Shown here: one piece after another, positions 17,288-25,044 of the stretch | Layout of the letters: every line of letters starts with the position of its first letter | How positions within the stretch are numbered: the stretch's first letter is position 1 | NCBI RefSeq assembly: GCF_050587365.1 | Contig: NZ_JBOBFV010000002.1 | Location: 1,151,553-1,215,552, forward strand | From: Plantibacter auratus | GTDB lineage: Bacteria > Actinomycetota > Actinomycetes > Actinomycetales > Microbacteriaceae | Direction of reading: 5' to 3' | Length of the DNA: 64,000 nucleotides | The notes under the pieces: generated by a model | Told to the model about the DNA's origin: nothing | Database searches by the model: none | Seen by the model: only the letters and a program-made list of their open reading frames with translations | Position numbers and translations under genes: made by a program

Positions 17288-17526
17288 GACTGACCTCCAA
17301 GCTCATGTCGAGCCAAGCCGTGCTCGGAACGACTCTCGCGAATTCCACTTCCACGGAATGTGGGAGCGCGACCACGGTAACGCGACGAAGCGGCGGTTTC
17401 GACGGCCGGCTGAAAGTCCCGACACCTGTCCAAACCGGTTGCCGCAGACGTCCAGTTCCGGGCATGCGGACGGCGATCCTCGGGACCGACCCGTCCTGAG
17501 GGGAAGGCCGCTGCTAGCCTCGGACC

Positions 17527-17844
17527 ATGGTCGGTCTGCTCGAACTCCTGGCGCGCACGTTCGCGCTGCTCGGAGCAGGGAGCAGCAGCGGGAACGTCGT
17601 GATTCCGGCCCTCATGGTGTTCGGGTTCATCGGGGCCGTTTCCGCGGCGGCTGTCCTCATCGCCGTCATCCTGCAGGTGCGCGTGACGCTCAGGCCACGC
17701 ACCGGTCCGGTTGAACTGCGCGAGGTCGAGAACCTGCGCGTGCTGGTGACGCACAACAACCCCGACGCACCGGGGCACGTCCGGTCTCGAGCGCCCGGAA
17801 GCGCGATCGTGACCGCCAGAACGGCCGGGTTCAGCGTGCAGTAG
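17527..17844 (+). CDS. Small membrane protein, DUF6412-like
   Basis: The 105-residue protein has two hydrophobic segments (~1-18 and ~24-48) and a cytoplasmic tail ending VTHNNPDAPGHVRSRAPGSA. That tail, an HNxPDAPGxxRxRAPG motif, matches what I recall of DUF6412 proteins in Microbacteriaceae, and such genes sit before a YidC paralog as here. Its function is unknown; adjacency suggests a role with the insertase. TAGCCT ends six bases before the ATG, with no ribosome site. Confidence 0.6.
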   Translation: MVGLLELLARTFALLGAGSSSGNVVIPALMVFGFIGAVSAAAVLIAVILQVRVTLRPRTGPVELREVENLRVLVTHNNPDAPGHVRSRAPGSAIVTARTAGFSVQ

Positions 17845-17906
17845 CGCCCCCGGTGGTCCGTGGCGGTCGAACGATCCTCTCCCGTTCTCGATCGAAGGAC
17901 TCACCC

Positions 17907-18677
17907 ATGGACCTCTCCACCATCCCGTTCGTCTCCGCCATCCTCGACGGCCTCGCCGGCTTCGTCGCAGCGACCGGCGACGTCCTCGAACCGCTTGCCG
18001 GCTCGTGGGCGCCGTTGCTCGCCATCGTCGTCCTCACCGTGCTCGTCCGGCTGGTCCTGTTGCCGGTCGGCGTCTCGCAGGTGCGCGCCGAACGCACCAG
18101 GCGCCGTCTCGCTCCTGAGCTCGCGGCCCTCCGGAAGCGTTACGTCGGCCGCCCCGAGGAGCTGAACCGCGCGGTCATCGAGCTCTACCAGCGCCACGGC
18201 ACCTCGCCGGTCGCGGGCTGCCTGCCGCTCCTCGCGCAGGCACCGGTGGTCTCGGCGGTGTACGCGTTGTTCGTCCATCAGGACATCGCCGGTCATGCCA
18301 ACACGTTGCTCTCCGCAGTGGTCGGGGGTGTTCCGCTCGGCTCGAACCTGTTCCAGCTGATCGGCACCACGGTCACGGCGATCTGGCCGTTCCTCGTCGT
18401 CCTGCTGCTCCTCGGCCTCGCGATCGAACTCACGAGGCGGGCGAGCGAACGATGGGTGGCCGTCCCGGACGAAGCTGCAGCGGTGCGGACGCCTGCTCCC
18501 GCCGGCGCCGCCGCGATCGCACCCATCATGCGCTGGCTCCCGTTCCTTTCGGTCGGCTTCGCGGCCATCGTCCCGTTCGCGGCCGCCGTCTACCTCGCGA
18601 CGAGCGCACTGTGGACGGTCACGGAGCGGGCGGTGCTCCGACGCGCGCTCCGCGACCCGTTCGCACCTGCGGTCTGA
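17907..18677 (+). CDS. YidC/Oxa1-family membrane insertase, short paralog
   Basis: The 256-residue protein has the Oxa1 core: APLLAIVVLTVLVRLVLLPVG (TM1 with the conserved Arg), a cytoplasmic hairpin rich in Arg with RVAPELAALRKRY-like sequence, CLPLLAQAPVVSAVYALF (TM2), and further TM helices ending near residue 240. It lacks the C-terminal basic extension and the usual rnpA-yidC-jag context, so it is a second, accessory insertase rather than the housekeeping one. Start at 17907 with GAAGGA. It follows the DUF6412-like gene by 62 nt. Confidence 0.85.
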   Translation: MDLSTIPFVSAILDGLAGFVAATGDVLEPLAGSWAPLLAIVVLTVLVRLVLLPVGVSQVRAERTRRRLAPELAALRKRYVGRPEELNRAVIELYQRHGTSPVAGCLPLLAQAPVVSAVYALFVHQDIAGHANTLLSAVVGGVPLGSNLFQLIGTTVTAIWPFLVVLLLLGLAIELTRRASERWVAVPDEAAAVRTPAPAGAAAIAPIMRWLPFLSVGFAAIVPFAAAVYLATSALWTVTERAVLRRALRDPFAPAV

Positions 18678-18689
18678 GTGCGCACCCGT

Positions 18690-18748
18690 CCGAGAGTGCC
18701 CGTTCTGCTCGCTGAGCGTGCTCGGAAGAGCAGAACTGGCACTCTCGG
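18690..18748. repeat. 59-bp palindromic element, copy B
   Basis: The best-preserved copy. Arms at 18690-18710 and 18728-18748 match at 20 of 21 positions; the left arm begins CCGAGAGTGCCCGTTCTGC. The 17-nt loop can pair GAGC with GCTC. It lies between the convergent yidC paralog and a leftward membrane-protein gene and may act as a terminator, although it lacks a T-tract. Its geometry equals that of copies at 12133, 41132 and 42167. Confidence 0.8.
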
Positions 18749-18768
18749 CGGCGAGCATCAGTCGGTCG

Positions 18769-19377
18769 TCACTCGCTCGGGATCTGCAGCGATCCGTCCA
18801 TCGGCCCACCCCACTCGGTGGTGTATCGCAGGATGAATGTGCCGTCCGCGAGCTCGTCGACCCGGTACTCATCACCGAGGAAGGCGCCGCGGTGCTCGTA
18901 CGACGGAGCATCGGGGAAGTTCAGCGTCGGTGTGCGGTCGAAGGTGAATCCGTTGCCGTGATGCAAGGAGTACGACGAGGTCATGCTCAATGGCACGTAT
19001 TCGCACACGGCCCAGTCGCGGGAGCCGTCCGGCATCGTGAGCACTGTGCACGCGGTCGGTGAATGGACGAACAGCAGCACCAAGCCGACGGGCAGGATGA
19101 GCAGGCCGGTCACGACCAGGAGGACGAACGCCTGGATCGGATGACCGTCGGAGCCACGGTTGACCATGGTCCGCAGGGAGCCAGCCAACGCGATCACGGC
19201 TGCGGTGCCGAGCAGCCAAGCGATGAGCCACTCGCCGTCGACCGGGGCGAGCAGCAGCGCCCGATCGCCGTTGAGGATGGCGTGGGTGAGTCCGGCGACG
19301 AACACGCACCCGATGAACACCCACGCTGCCACCCGCCACCGCGAGGGTCGGCGTCGTGTCGTCAGGGTGACGTGCAT
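18769..19377 (-). CDS. Hypothetical membrane protein
   Basis: The 202-residue product has three hydrophobic helices (about residues 15-33, 48-66 and 78-103) and then an extracytoplasmic C-terminal domain with two cysteines (PTACTVL and WAVCEYV) that could form a disulfide. The end reads EWGGPMDGSLQIPSE. No family is recognised. The start at 19377 gives one complete protein; a TACGCT box lies seven bases upstream, with no ribosome site. It precedes a 59-bp palindromic element downstream of its stop. Confidence 0.65.
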   Translation of the reverse strand: MHVTLTTRRRPSRWRVAAWVFIGCVFVAGLTHAILNGDRALLLAPVDGEWLIAWLLGTAAVIALAGSLRTMVNRGSDGHPIQAFVLLVVTGLLILPVGLVLLFVHSPTACTVLTMPDGSRDWAVCEYVPLSMTSSYSLHHGNGFTFDRTPTLNFPDAPSYEHRGAFLGDEYRVDELADGTFILRYTTEWGGPMDGSLQIPSE

Positions 19378-19536
19378 GGGGTCGAGCGTACGGCCTCGCA
19401 GATTGGGGAGCGATGTTGTGGCGCAGGCATTCGGCGAGGAACGCGTCGTTGAGCCGTGCGCCCGGCGCGCCCCAGGTCCTCGCATCTCCTTCACGCCGAC
19501 TGCGCGGTCGCCGCGCGTGCCTGGCAAGATGCGTCC

Positions 19537-19932
19537 ATGAGAAGTCATCACGTGAGCCGGGTCATCAGCGCCTCGCCGGATGCCGTCTACGAGTACGCGT
19601 CGGACATTGACAACCTCCCGCGGTGGGCGGCCGGTCTCGCGCAGGCCGAGGTGGTGCGCGAAGGTGACTCGCTGTTCGTCGAGTCGCCGATGGGTCGGGT
19701 GGAGGTCCGGTTCGTCGAGCGCAACCGCTTCGGCGTGCTCGACCACGACGTGACCCTGCCGTCCGGGACCGTGGTGACCAACCCGGTGCGCGTCCTGGCC
19801 CATCCGGAGGGTGCCGAGGTGGTGTTCACCGTGCGCCAGATCGAGCTGGACGACGACGCGTTCGCGCGGGACGTGGCGATGGTCACGGCGGACCTCGAGC
19901 GCCTCGATCGTCGGCTCACCGGGCAGGAGTGA
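19537..19932 (+). CDS. SRPBCC-family (START-like) protein
   Basis: This 131-residue protein fits the polyketide cyclase/START-like helix-grip fold: VSRVISASPDAVYEYASDID at the N terminus (strand 1 and the first helix), the W in NLPRWAAGL, a series of beta strands, and a long C-terminal helix with DLERLDRRL. Such proteins bind or act on hydrophobic ligands. The substrate is unknown. CAAGAT ends six bases before the ATG and there is no Shine-Dalgarno (leaderless pattern). Confidence 0.75.
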   Translation: MRSHHVSRVISASPDAVYEYASDIDNLPRWAAGLAQAEVVREGDSLFVESPMGRVEVRFVERNRFGVLDHDVTLPSGTVVTNPVRVLAHPEGAEVVFTVRQIELDDDAFARDVAMVTADLERLDRRLTGQE

Positions 19933-20008
19933 TCGGCGCACGCCCGACCTGGCCCTGGTCTCGTCGGTTCGTGCGCCGTCGTTCCGGATCTCGCGATAGC
20001 GTCCTCCC

Positions 20009-20260
20009 ATGGACTCGCTCGTGCAGCAACGGCTCGCCTTCGAACGGGATCGCACCGTCGGCTGGGTGATGATCACGATCGGTCTGCTCTTCGTGGCCGG
20101 CTCCGCCTGGTTCGCGACCGCGGGCACCCCGCTCAGCTGGGCGATGGCGGTGTTCTGGACCGTCTGGGCGTGCTTCGGCATCCGGCGGGTGGCGACTTCG
20201 CGTCGGACGCAGCAGGCGTTCGAGCGGGAGCACGGCACGACCGCCGGCGTTCGTCGATGA
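20009..20260 (+). CDS. Small two-helix membrane protein
   Basis: The 83-residue protein has hydrophobic helices at about residues 18-36 and 41-59, a basic tail, and no recognised family. TAGCGT ends six bases before the ATG, predicting a leaderless mRNA. The stop codon overlaps the start of the next gene in an ATGA junction, so translation of the beta-lactamase-like lipoprotein is probably coupled to this gene. Confidence 0.65.
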   Translation: MDSLVQQRLAFERDRTVGWVMITIGLLFVAGSAWFATAGTPLSWAMAVFWTVWACFGIRRVATSRRTQQAFEREHGTTAGVRR

Positions 20261-21183
20261 AGCGGGGCGTCGCCGTCGCTCTCATCGGTGGGCTGGTGCT
20301 CGGGCTCGTGGGGTGCGCCTCCGCTCCTCCGTCCCCTTCGGCTTCGCCGAGCTCCCCAACCTCGGCGCCAACGTCGGCCCCGCCCACGTCGATGCCCGAC
20401 CGGTCCGTCGAGTTCCAAGTCTTGGAGGCCGAGTTCGGCGCGCGCGTCGGCGTGAGCGCCGTCGACACCGGGACCGGTGCCCGGTTGTCCTACCGCGCGG
20501 ACGAGCGTTTCGGATATGCCTCGACGATCAAGGCGCTCGCCGCAGCGGTCTTCCTCCACGAGGTTCGCGGTTCGGCGCGTGAAGAAGTCGTCACCTGGTC
20601 GGCTGAGGATGTCGAGGCGGCCGGCTATTCGCCGGTGACGAGTGAACAGGTCGAGACCGGCCTGACTCTGTCGCAGCTCGCCGAGGCCGCCGTCCGGCGG
20701 AGCGACAACACGGCCCTCAACCTCGTCCTCGCGCGGATCGGTGGGCCCGCCGCGTTGGACGCCGGCCTCGTCGCGCTCGGCGATGAGGTGACCGAGGTCG
20801 TCAACGCGGAGCCGCTGTTGAACGTGATCGAACCGGGCAGCACCGATGACACCACCACCCCTGCCGCGTTCACCGACGACCTGACCCGCCTCGTCGACGG
20901 CTCCTACCTGGAGCCCTCCGACCGGGGGACGGTCCTCGCCTGGATGAGCGGCAACGCGACGGGCGACACGCTGATCCGGGCCGGTGCTCCGGCGGGATGG
21001 CAGGTGGCCGACAAGTCCGGGGGCGCCGGTGGGATCCGGAACGACATCGCGATCATCGACCGGCCGGGCGGCGACCCGGTCGTCCTGACCATCCTCACGA
21101 ACACACTCGACCCGGACGCCGAGTACGACGACGCGTTGGTCGCGGAGGCTGCGAGAGTCGCGCTCGCCGCCTTCGAGCAGTAG
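20257..21183 (+). CDS. Class A beta-lactamase-like lipoprotein
   Basis: The 308-residue protein has a signal peptide ending LVGC (lipid-anchored Cys20) and a Ser/Pro/Ala-rich linker to about residue 47. All class A catalytic motifs follow: S89-T-I-K92, S149-D-N151, E185-P-L-L-N189 (the E-x-x-L-N general base) and K253-S-G. It is thus likely an active serine beta-lactamase or a closely related PBP-like hydrolase tethered to the outer face of the membrane. Translation is coupled to the upstream small membrane protein (ATGA overlap). The resistance spectrum cannot be predicted from sequence alone. Confidence 0.85.
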   Translation: MKRGVAVALIGGLVLGLVGCASAPPSPSASPSSPTSAPTSAPPTSMPDRSVEFQVLEAEFGARVGVSAVDTGTGARLSYRADERFGYASTIKALAAAVFLHEVRGSAREEVVTWSAEDVEAAGYSPVTSEQVETGLTLSQLAEAAVRRSDNTALNLVLARIGGPAALDAGLVALGDEVTEVVNAEPLLNVIEPGSTDDTTTPAAFTDDLTRLVDGSYLEPSDRGTVLAWMSGNATGDTLIRAGAPAGWQVADKSGGAGGIRNDIAIIDRPGGDPVVLTILTNTLDPDAEYDDALVAEAARVALAAFEQ

Positions 21184-21226
21184 GTGATGACCCGGCTTTC
21201 CCAGCTTCGCTCGGCATGATCCACAC

Positions 21227-21376
21227 ATGACGACACCGGTGCTCGCTGTGATCTGCTCCCTCGGCATCGTGGCGCCCATGCTGTTGGGGCTGTTGCGAAG
21301 TCAGCGTCACCGGAGCGCTCGTCCGGAGGATCCGACCCGCGGGGCGATCGGTCGCGGACCGACCGCTTCGCGATGA
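21227..21376 (+). CDS. Possible small membrane protein (49 residues)
   Basis: A short frame encodes one hydrophobic helix (LAVICSLGIVAPMLLGLL) and then a basic, Arg-rich tail. A CATGAT box ends exactly six bases before the ATG, the same arrangement as many leaderless genes here, which is the main argument for it. No homology can be judged by eye, and it could be a chance frame. Confidence 0.35.
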   Translation: MTTPVLAVICSLGIVAPMLLGLLRSQRHRSARPEDPTRGAIGRGPTASR

Positions 21377-21392
21377 GCCGCTGGTCGCGGCG

Positions 21393-21887
21393 TCACGCGA
21401 CCTGACGCGGCTCCGGCAGGATCTCCGCCCGTCCGAACCGCCCCAGCAGGAGCAGCAGGAGCGCGCCGCCCGAGAGGAGCCCGTCCGCCACTCCGGCGGG
21501 CAGCATGAAGATCATCAGCACCAGCGTCACGGCGCAGTTCACGAGTGACAGCGCGAAGCCCCACTGCCGATTGCGGAGGACGCCGATCGCTCCGATCGTC
21601 CTGAGCGCACCGAAGACACCGCCCATGAACATCATGAGACCGAGGTTGTCGTCGAGGTAGGGGAGCGCGAAGACGTGGATCCCCGTCGGGAGATCGTCTG
21701 GCGCAACGTCGAGGATCAGGAGTACCGGCAGCGCCAGGGCGACCAGCCCCTCCATCAGGACACCCTGCAGCAGGAGCAGGATGCCTGCGGCTCGGAGCTG
21801 TCGACGTCGCACCACCTGGTCGTGGCCTGAAGCGCGAGTCGGATCGGGCCCGGGCAGCAGTGTCGGTGATGCGGTTCGCTCGGCCAT
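21393..21887 (-). CDS. Hypothetical membrane protein
   Basis: The 164-residue product has a charged N-terminal ~28 residues and then four hydrophobic helices (about 31-58, 82-98, 104-120 and 122-148). No family is recognised. TAGCGT ends six bases before the ATG with no ribosome site (leaderless pattern), which supports both the frame and the start. It is convergent with the beta-lactamase-like gene. Confidence 0.7.
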   Translation of the reverse strand: MAERTASPTLLPGPDPTRASGHDQVVRRRQLRAAGILLLLQGVLMEGLVALALPVLLILDVAPDDLPTGIHVFALPYLDDNLGLMMFMGGVFGALRTIGAIGVLRNRQWGFALSLVNCAVTLVLMIFMLPAGVADGLLSGGALLLLLLGRFGRAEILPEPRQVA

Positions 21888-21975
21888 ACTGCGACGCTAG
21901 TCAGGCGATGGCGGCCGGCACATCGACCATCCGGTGGATCGGTGATCCGTCCTGTGCGGATCACCGACCCGACGC

Positions 21976-23025
21976 TTACGGGATGAGTCGCTGCTCCCGC
22001 AGGTCCTGGAAGATCCGGAGGAACATCGTCTCCGTGTCGACGTACTCGTGGAAGCCGGCTCGGCGGGACTTCGAGGTGTCGGCGATGACGTCGTAGTCCC
22101 ACGTGAAGACGAAGTCACCGAACGCCCACGACGACACCTCGGCGTAGCTGGTGGGCGCGAGGCCGTGCCGCTCGACCATCGCGTTCCACAGGGCCTCCTT
22201 GTCGGCCATCACCTCGGCGAGGCTCATCTCGAGTGGCGGCGCGACGTCGAGGTCGAAGAAGGCGGCGATCTTCGGCCACATCGACGACCACCGGAACAGG
22301 TCGCCGTTCGTGATGTTGAACGCCTCGTTTCGGGCATGCTCCGTGGTCGCCGCCCACACGGTGGCCTTCGCGAGGAGGTCGGCGTCCGTCATCTCGATCA
22401 GGCTCGTGTACGCGCCGGGCTTGCCGGGGAAGCGCAACGGGATGCCCAGTTCCTTGCTCATGGACGCGTAGACGGCGATCACCATCGCCAGGTTCATCGG
22501 GTTGCCCAGGCCGATCCCGGCGACGACCGACGGCCGCAACGCCGACCACGACCAGGCCGCCCCGACCTGGCGGCGCTCGAGGAACTGCTGCTGGTCGACG
22601 TTGAACTCCGGCGGCATGTGCGGCGGGTCGGACTCCTTCGCGGGTGTCGCGAAGGGTCCCAGGTGCGCGCCGTAGACCTTGTAGCCCTGCATCAGGCTGA
22701 TGTGCTCGAGGCCCGGCGCGACGGGTTCGACGGCATCGACGACGTTGGTGAGCATCGCGAGGTTCGGCTCGACGAGCTCGGCCCAGCTGGGGCGGTCCTG
22801 GTACGCGGCGTAGAACAGGTGCGTCACCTCCGACAGGCCCTGCAACTGGTGGATGGTCGCGTCGCGGTCGAGCAGGTCCACCGCGAGGTGCCTGACGGAT
22901 CCCCGGTCGGCACCGCCGCGTCGGGACAACCCGATCACGTCCCAGCCGAGCCCCTCGAGATGGATGATCAGGTTCCCGCCGATCACTCCACGGGCTCCGA
23001 CCACCAGTGCTGTGTGCTGTGTCAT
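21976..23025 (-). CDS. Extended SDR (PRISE-like) oxidoreductase
   Basis: The 349-residue NAD(P)-dependent enzyme opens ALVVGARGVIGGNLIIHLEG, a Rossmann motif (GxxGxxG). Later segments LFYAAYQDRP and YKVYGAHLGP (Tyr-x-x-x-Lys replaced by the K-x-Y pattern of the atypical group), and FNITNGDLFRWSSMWP, place it with progesterone-5-beta-reductase/iridoid-synthase-like SDRs, which reduce enone substrates. The actual substrate is unknown. It is divergent from an ArsR-type regulator across a motif-containing 85-bp gap. The start at 23025 has GGAGAT upstream. Confidence 0.85.
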   Translation of the reverse strand: MTQHTALVVGARGVIGGNLIIHLEGLGWDVIGLSRRGGADRGSVRHLAVDLLDRDATIHQLQGLSEVTHLFYAAYQDRPSWAELVEPNLAMLTNVVDAVEPVAPGLEHISLMQGYKVYGAHLGPFATPAKESDPPHMPPEFNVDQQQFLERRQVGAAWSWSALRPSVVAGIGLGNPMNLAMVIAVYASMSKELGIPLRFPGKPGAYTSLIEMTDADLLAKATVWAATTEHARNEAFNITNGDLFRWSSMWPKIAAFFDLDVAPPLEMSLAEVMADKEALWNAMVERHGLAPTSYAEVSSWAFGDFVFTWDYDVIADTSKSRRAGFHEYVDTETMFLRIFQDLREQRLIP

Positions 23026-23041
23026 GACATCTCCATCGTTA

Positions 23042-23104
23042 GATCGCGATTTACCGATCCACAGTGTTGCACAACATCGTCGATTCGCGATATTGCGATA
23101 TGGT
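23042..23104. promoter_or_regulatory. Candidate ArsR-type operator region
   Basis: The gap between the SDR and the ArsR gene holds related AT-rich motifs: GATCGCGATT at 23042-23051 and TTCGCGATATTGCGATAT at 23084-23101, the latter containing a tandem GCGATAT. TATGGT at 23099-23104 ends six bases before the regulator's ATG and would be its -10 box. Binding of the regulator here, controlling both genes, is an inference from layout. Confidence 0.5.
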
Positions 23105-23110
23105 CGACGT

Positions 23111-23425
23111 ATGACGAACGCTGACGAGTTGGACCTGGTGGCGGTCTTCAAGGCGCTCGGTCACCCGACGCGCCTGGCCATCCTGGGGTGGTTGAAGGAT
23201 CCCGAGTCGTTCCCGCCGCAGGATCAACCGGCGGCCGAGGTCGGCGTATGCCTCAAGCACATCCAGGCGAGGGCCGAGGTGTCGCAGTCGACCGCCTCGC
23301 AGTTCATGGCCACGCTCCAGCGCGCCGGCCTCGTGACGTGCACCCGGATCGGCCAGTGGTCGCACTATCAGCGCGACGAGGCCGCGATCGAAGCGCTCGG
23401 TCGGCGGCTGTCCTTCGACCTCTGA
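23111..23425 (+). CDS. ArsR-family winged-helix regulator
   Basis: The 104-residue protein begins LVAVFKALGHPTRLAILGWL, the usual ArsR start, and has the recognition helix in EVSQSTASQFMATLQRAGLV (residues ~56-75), then a wing. Cys in GVCLKH and in VTCTR are present but not in the canonical metal-sensing ELCVCDL arrangement, so the signal is probably not arsenic. It is divergent from a PRISE-like SDR, its probable target. The ATG has a -10-like TATGGT six bases upstream (leaderless). Confidence 0.9.
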   Translation: MTNADELDLVAVFKALGHPTRLAILGWLKDPESFPPQDQPAAEVGVCLKHIQARAEVSQSTASQFMATLQRAGLVTCTRIGQWSHYQRDEAAIEALGRRLSFDL

Positions 23426-23501
23426 TCGCTGCAGGAGGTCAGGACGGCCTGCAGCTGCAGGGGCACGTGCGCGACGGGGTGCGCGTCCGTAGGATGTTCG
23501 C

Positions 23502-24026
23502 GTGATCCTGTCTCGCACGCCGGTGCTTCTGTCGGTCGGACTGTTGGCCGCCTCGATGTTGCTGAGCGCCTGCGCTCCAGCGAGCACGTCTCCGACCGAG
23601 GGTGCACCACCCGCGACGTCGTCGGAGGCGCCCACGGCGAGGGCTTCACCCCTCCCCGATGCTGCTTCCACCGCGATGGGAGCGGTCGATGGTTTCCTCG
23701 CCTGGCTCGACGCCTCGCGGAAGCCCGACCCTGAGACCGCGTGCCGCCAACTGTCGCCGGAGCTCGTGATCCGCATGCTGGCGGAACTCAATGCGCAGAG
23801 CCCGGTGCAGGCCGGTACCTGCGAGGAGATGATCAACACCACCGCCGAGCTCTACCGGGCGACCGGCCAGGATCCCGCCGTCGACATCGCCGTGCAGGAG
23901 GAGACTGCAACGGCTGCCACGCTGTTCGTCACCTACCTGTCCTCGGGTGACTGCGGCACGGTCGTGATGGAGCGCCCCGGCACCGACTGGATCATCACCG
24001 AGCTGTCGCAGGAGTGTGCGGGGTAG
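23502..24026 (+). CDS. Putative lipoprotein
   Basis: The 174-residue product begins with a signal peptide ending LLSAC (lipobox, Cys24), followed by a Ser/Thr/Pro-rich linker. The mature domain (~55-174) has four cysteines (ACRQL, GTCEEM, SGDCG, QECAG) that may form two disulfides. No family is recognised. The GTG at 23502 is preceded by TAGGAT at six bases, without a ribosome site. It is followed closely by the MerR-controlled membrane-protein promoter. Confidence 0.75.
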   Translation: MILSRTPVLLSVGLLAASMLLSACAPASTSPTEGAPPATSSEAPTARASPLPDAASTAMGAVDGFLAWLDASRKPDPETACRQLSPELVIRMLAELNAQSPVQAGTCEEMINTTAELYRATGQDPAVDIAVQEETATAATLFVTYLSSGDCGTVVMERPGTDWIITELSQECAG

Positions 24027-24029
24027 GCC

Positions 24030-24061
24030 TTGACCTTGCACCGGGGTGCAGGGTCGACAGT
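24030..24061 (+). promoter_or_regulatory. MerR-type promoter with 20-bp spacer and internal dyad
   Basis: TTGACC (24030-24035) and GACAGT (24056-24061) are separated by 20 bp, too long for normal sigma-A use but standard for MerR-activated promoters. The spacer holds a 22-bp dyad at 24033-24054 with arms ACCTTGCACC and GGTGCAGGGT, matching at 9 of 10 positions. The -10 box ends six bases before the ATG of the membrane-protein gene, predicting a leaderless message. The MerR gene lies directly downstream. Confidence 0.75.
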
Positions 24062-24067
24062 GAGGAC

Positions 24068-24484
24068 ATGACTTCCTCGATCGTGCGACGCACCGTGCGC
24101 CTGTCCGCCCTCTACGACCTCGTCGTCACCGCCGGGTTCGCCCTACCCTTCACCGCACCGACGCTGTTCGCCGGATTGGGCGTCATCCACTCCGCACTGG
24201 CACTTCCCGGAGTCGTTCCCGACCCTGGAGACGTGTTCGCGGTGATGTTCGCCAACCTCATGGGTTCGCTCGTGGTGGTCTGGTCGGCCTTCCGCCTGGT
24301 GCGCCCGACGTGGGCGGCCGGTGTGGCCGACACGGCCGGGAGGTTGCTCTTCTCGCTCGGCATGGGGGCCGCGTTGCTGCATGGCGCGTCACTGCTGGTC
24401 CTCGGGATGCTCGTGTTCGAGCTGGTCTGGGCGGTCGTCCAGGGCAGCGTCATGCTGTCGGCTCGCCGGGCGGCCTTGGCCTAG
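24068..24484 (+). CDS. Hypothetical four-helix membrane protein
   Basis: The 138-residue protein has four hydrophobic helices (about residues 13-38, 55-77, 87-104 and 108-130). No family is recognised with confidence. It is under a MerR-type promoter with a distorted spacer and directly precedes the MerR gene, so it is probably the effector gene of that switch. The ATG at 24068 coincides with the predicted transcription start. Confidence 0.75.
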   Translation: MTSSIVRRTVRLSALYDLVVTAGFALPFTAPTLFAGLGVIHSALALPGVVPDPGDVFAVMFANLMGSLVVVWSAFRLVRPTWAAGVADTAGRLLFSLGMGAALLHGASLLVLGMLVFELVWAVVQGSVMLSARRAALA

Positions 24485-24493
24485 GGTCGGCTT

Positions 24494-24910
24494 GTGCGTA
24501 TCGCTGAGCTGGCCCGGCTGGCCAAGGTGAAGGTGTCCACCGTCCGGTTCTACGAACGGTCCGGTGTGCTCGCCGAGCCCGAACGGACCACCGGCGGCTA
24601 TCGCGACTATCGGCAGACCGATGTCGTCCGCCTCCGGTTCCTCCGTCGCGGCCAGGAGCTCGGGTTCACGCTGGCGGAGCTCCATGACTTCGACCGGCTG
24701 TCCCAAGCGGTGCGGAGCGGAGGTGCCTCCGCCGGTGACGTCGCCGCGGCGGCGGCGCAGAAGCTGCAGGAGATCGACGAGAAGGTCGCCGACCTGCAAC
24801 GGACGCGTTCCGCCATCTCGGATCTGCTCGATGCCCAGTGTGTCGATCCGTCGGTGCCGTGCCCGATCGTCAGAGCGCTCGCCGGCGTAGTGGAGGCCGA
24901 GTCGTCCTGA
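24494..24910 (+). CDS. MerR-family transcriptional regulator
   Basis: The 138-residue protein starts RIAELARLAKVKVSTVRFYE, the MerR winged helix, followed by the wing GYRDYRQTDVVRLRFLRRGQELGFTL (given here in part), a long dimerisation helix and a C-terminal CVDPSVPCPI with two cysteines (~113 and 120), a position at which metal-sensing MerR proteins bind their ligand. A metal or thiol-reactive signal is plausible. It lies 9 nt after the membrane-protein gene; its own TAGGGT box, overlapping that gene's stop, ends six bases before the GTG start. Confidence 0.9.
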   Translation: MRIAELARLAKVKVSTVRFYERSGVLAEPERTTGGYRDYRQTDVVRLRFLRRGQELGFTLAELHDFDRLSQAVRSGGASAGDVAAAAAQKLQEIDEKVADLQRTRSAISDLLDAQCVDPSVPCPIVRALAGVVEAESS

Positions 24911-24986
24911 TGAGGTCGCCGCGGAGCTCCCGCCGCCCTCATCCTGCGCCACCGCGACCTCGAGCGCAGTGAGCTCGACGTTGGTT

Positions 24987-25014
24987 GTTTCCTTTGGGGA
25001 AACACTGTGATAGT
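24987..25014. promoter_or_regulatory. Promoter/operator of the membrane protein-winged helix pair
   Basis: A perfect inverted repeat GTTTCC-N5-GGAAAC (24987-25003) stands out as AT-rich, with a further GTTTC half-site from 25013. TGTGATAGT (25006-25014) could be an extended -10 box. The following operon ends with a winged-helix repressor, so autoregulation through this site is likely but inferred. Confidence 0.55.
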
Positions 25015-25044
25015 TTCTTCAGACGCAACGACTGGAGGTCGATC

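Noticed and set aside
19378..21279. An upstream extension of the membrane-protein frame that runs opposite the SRPBCC and beta-lactamase-like genes
   Set aside because: The extension has shadow composition; the real start is the ATG at 19377.
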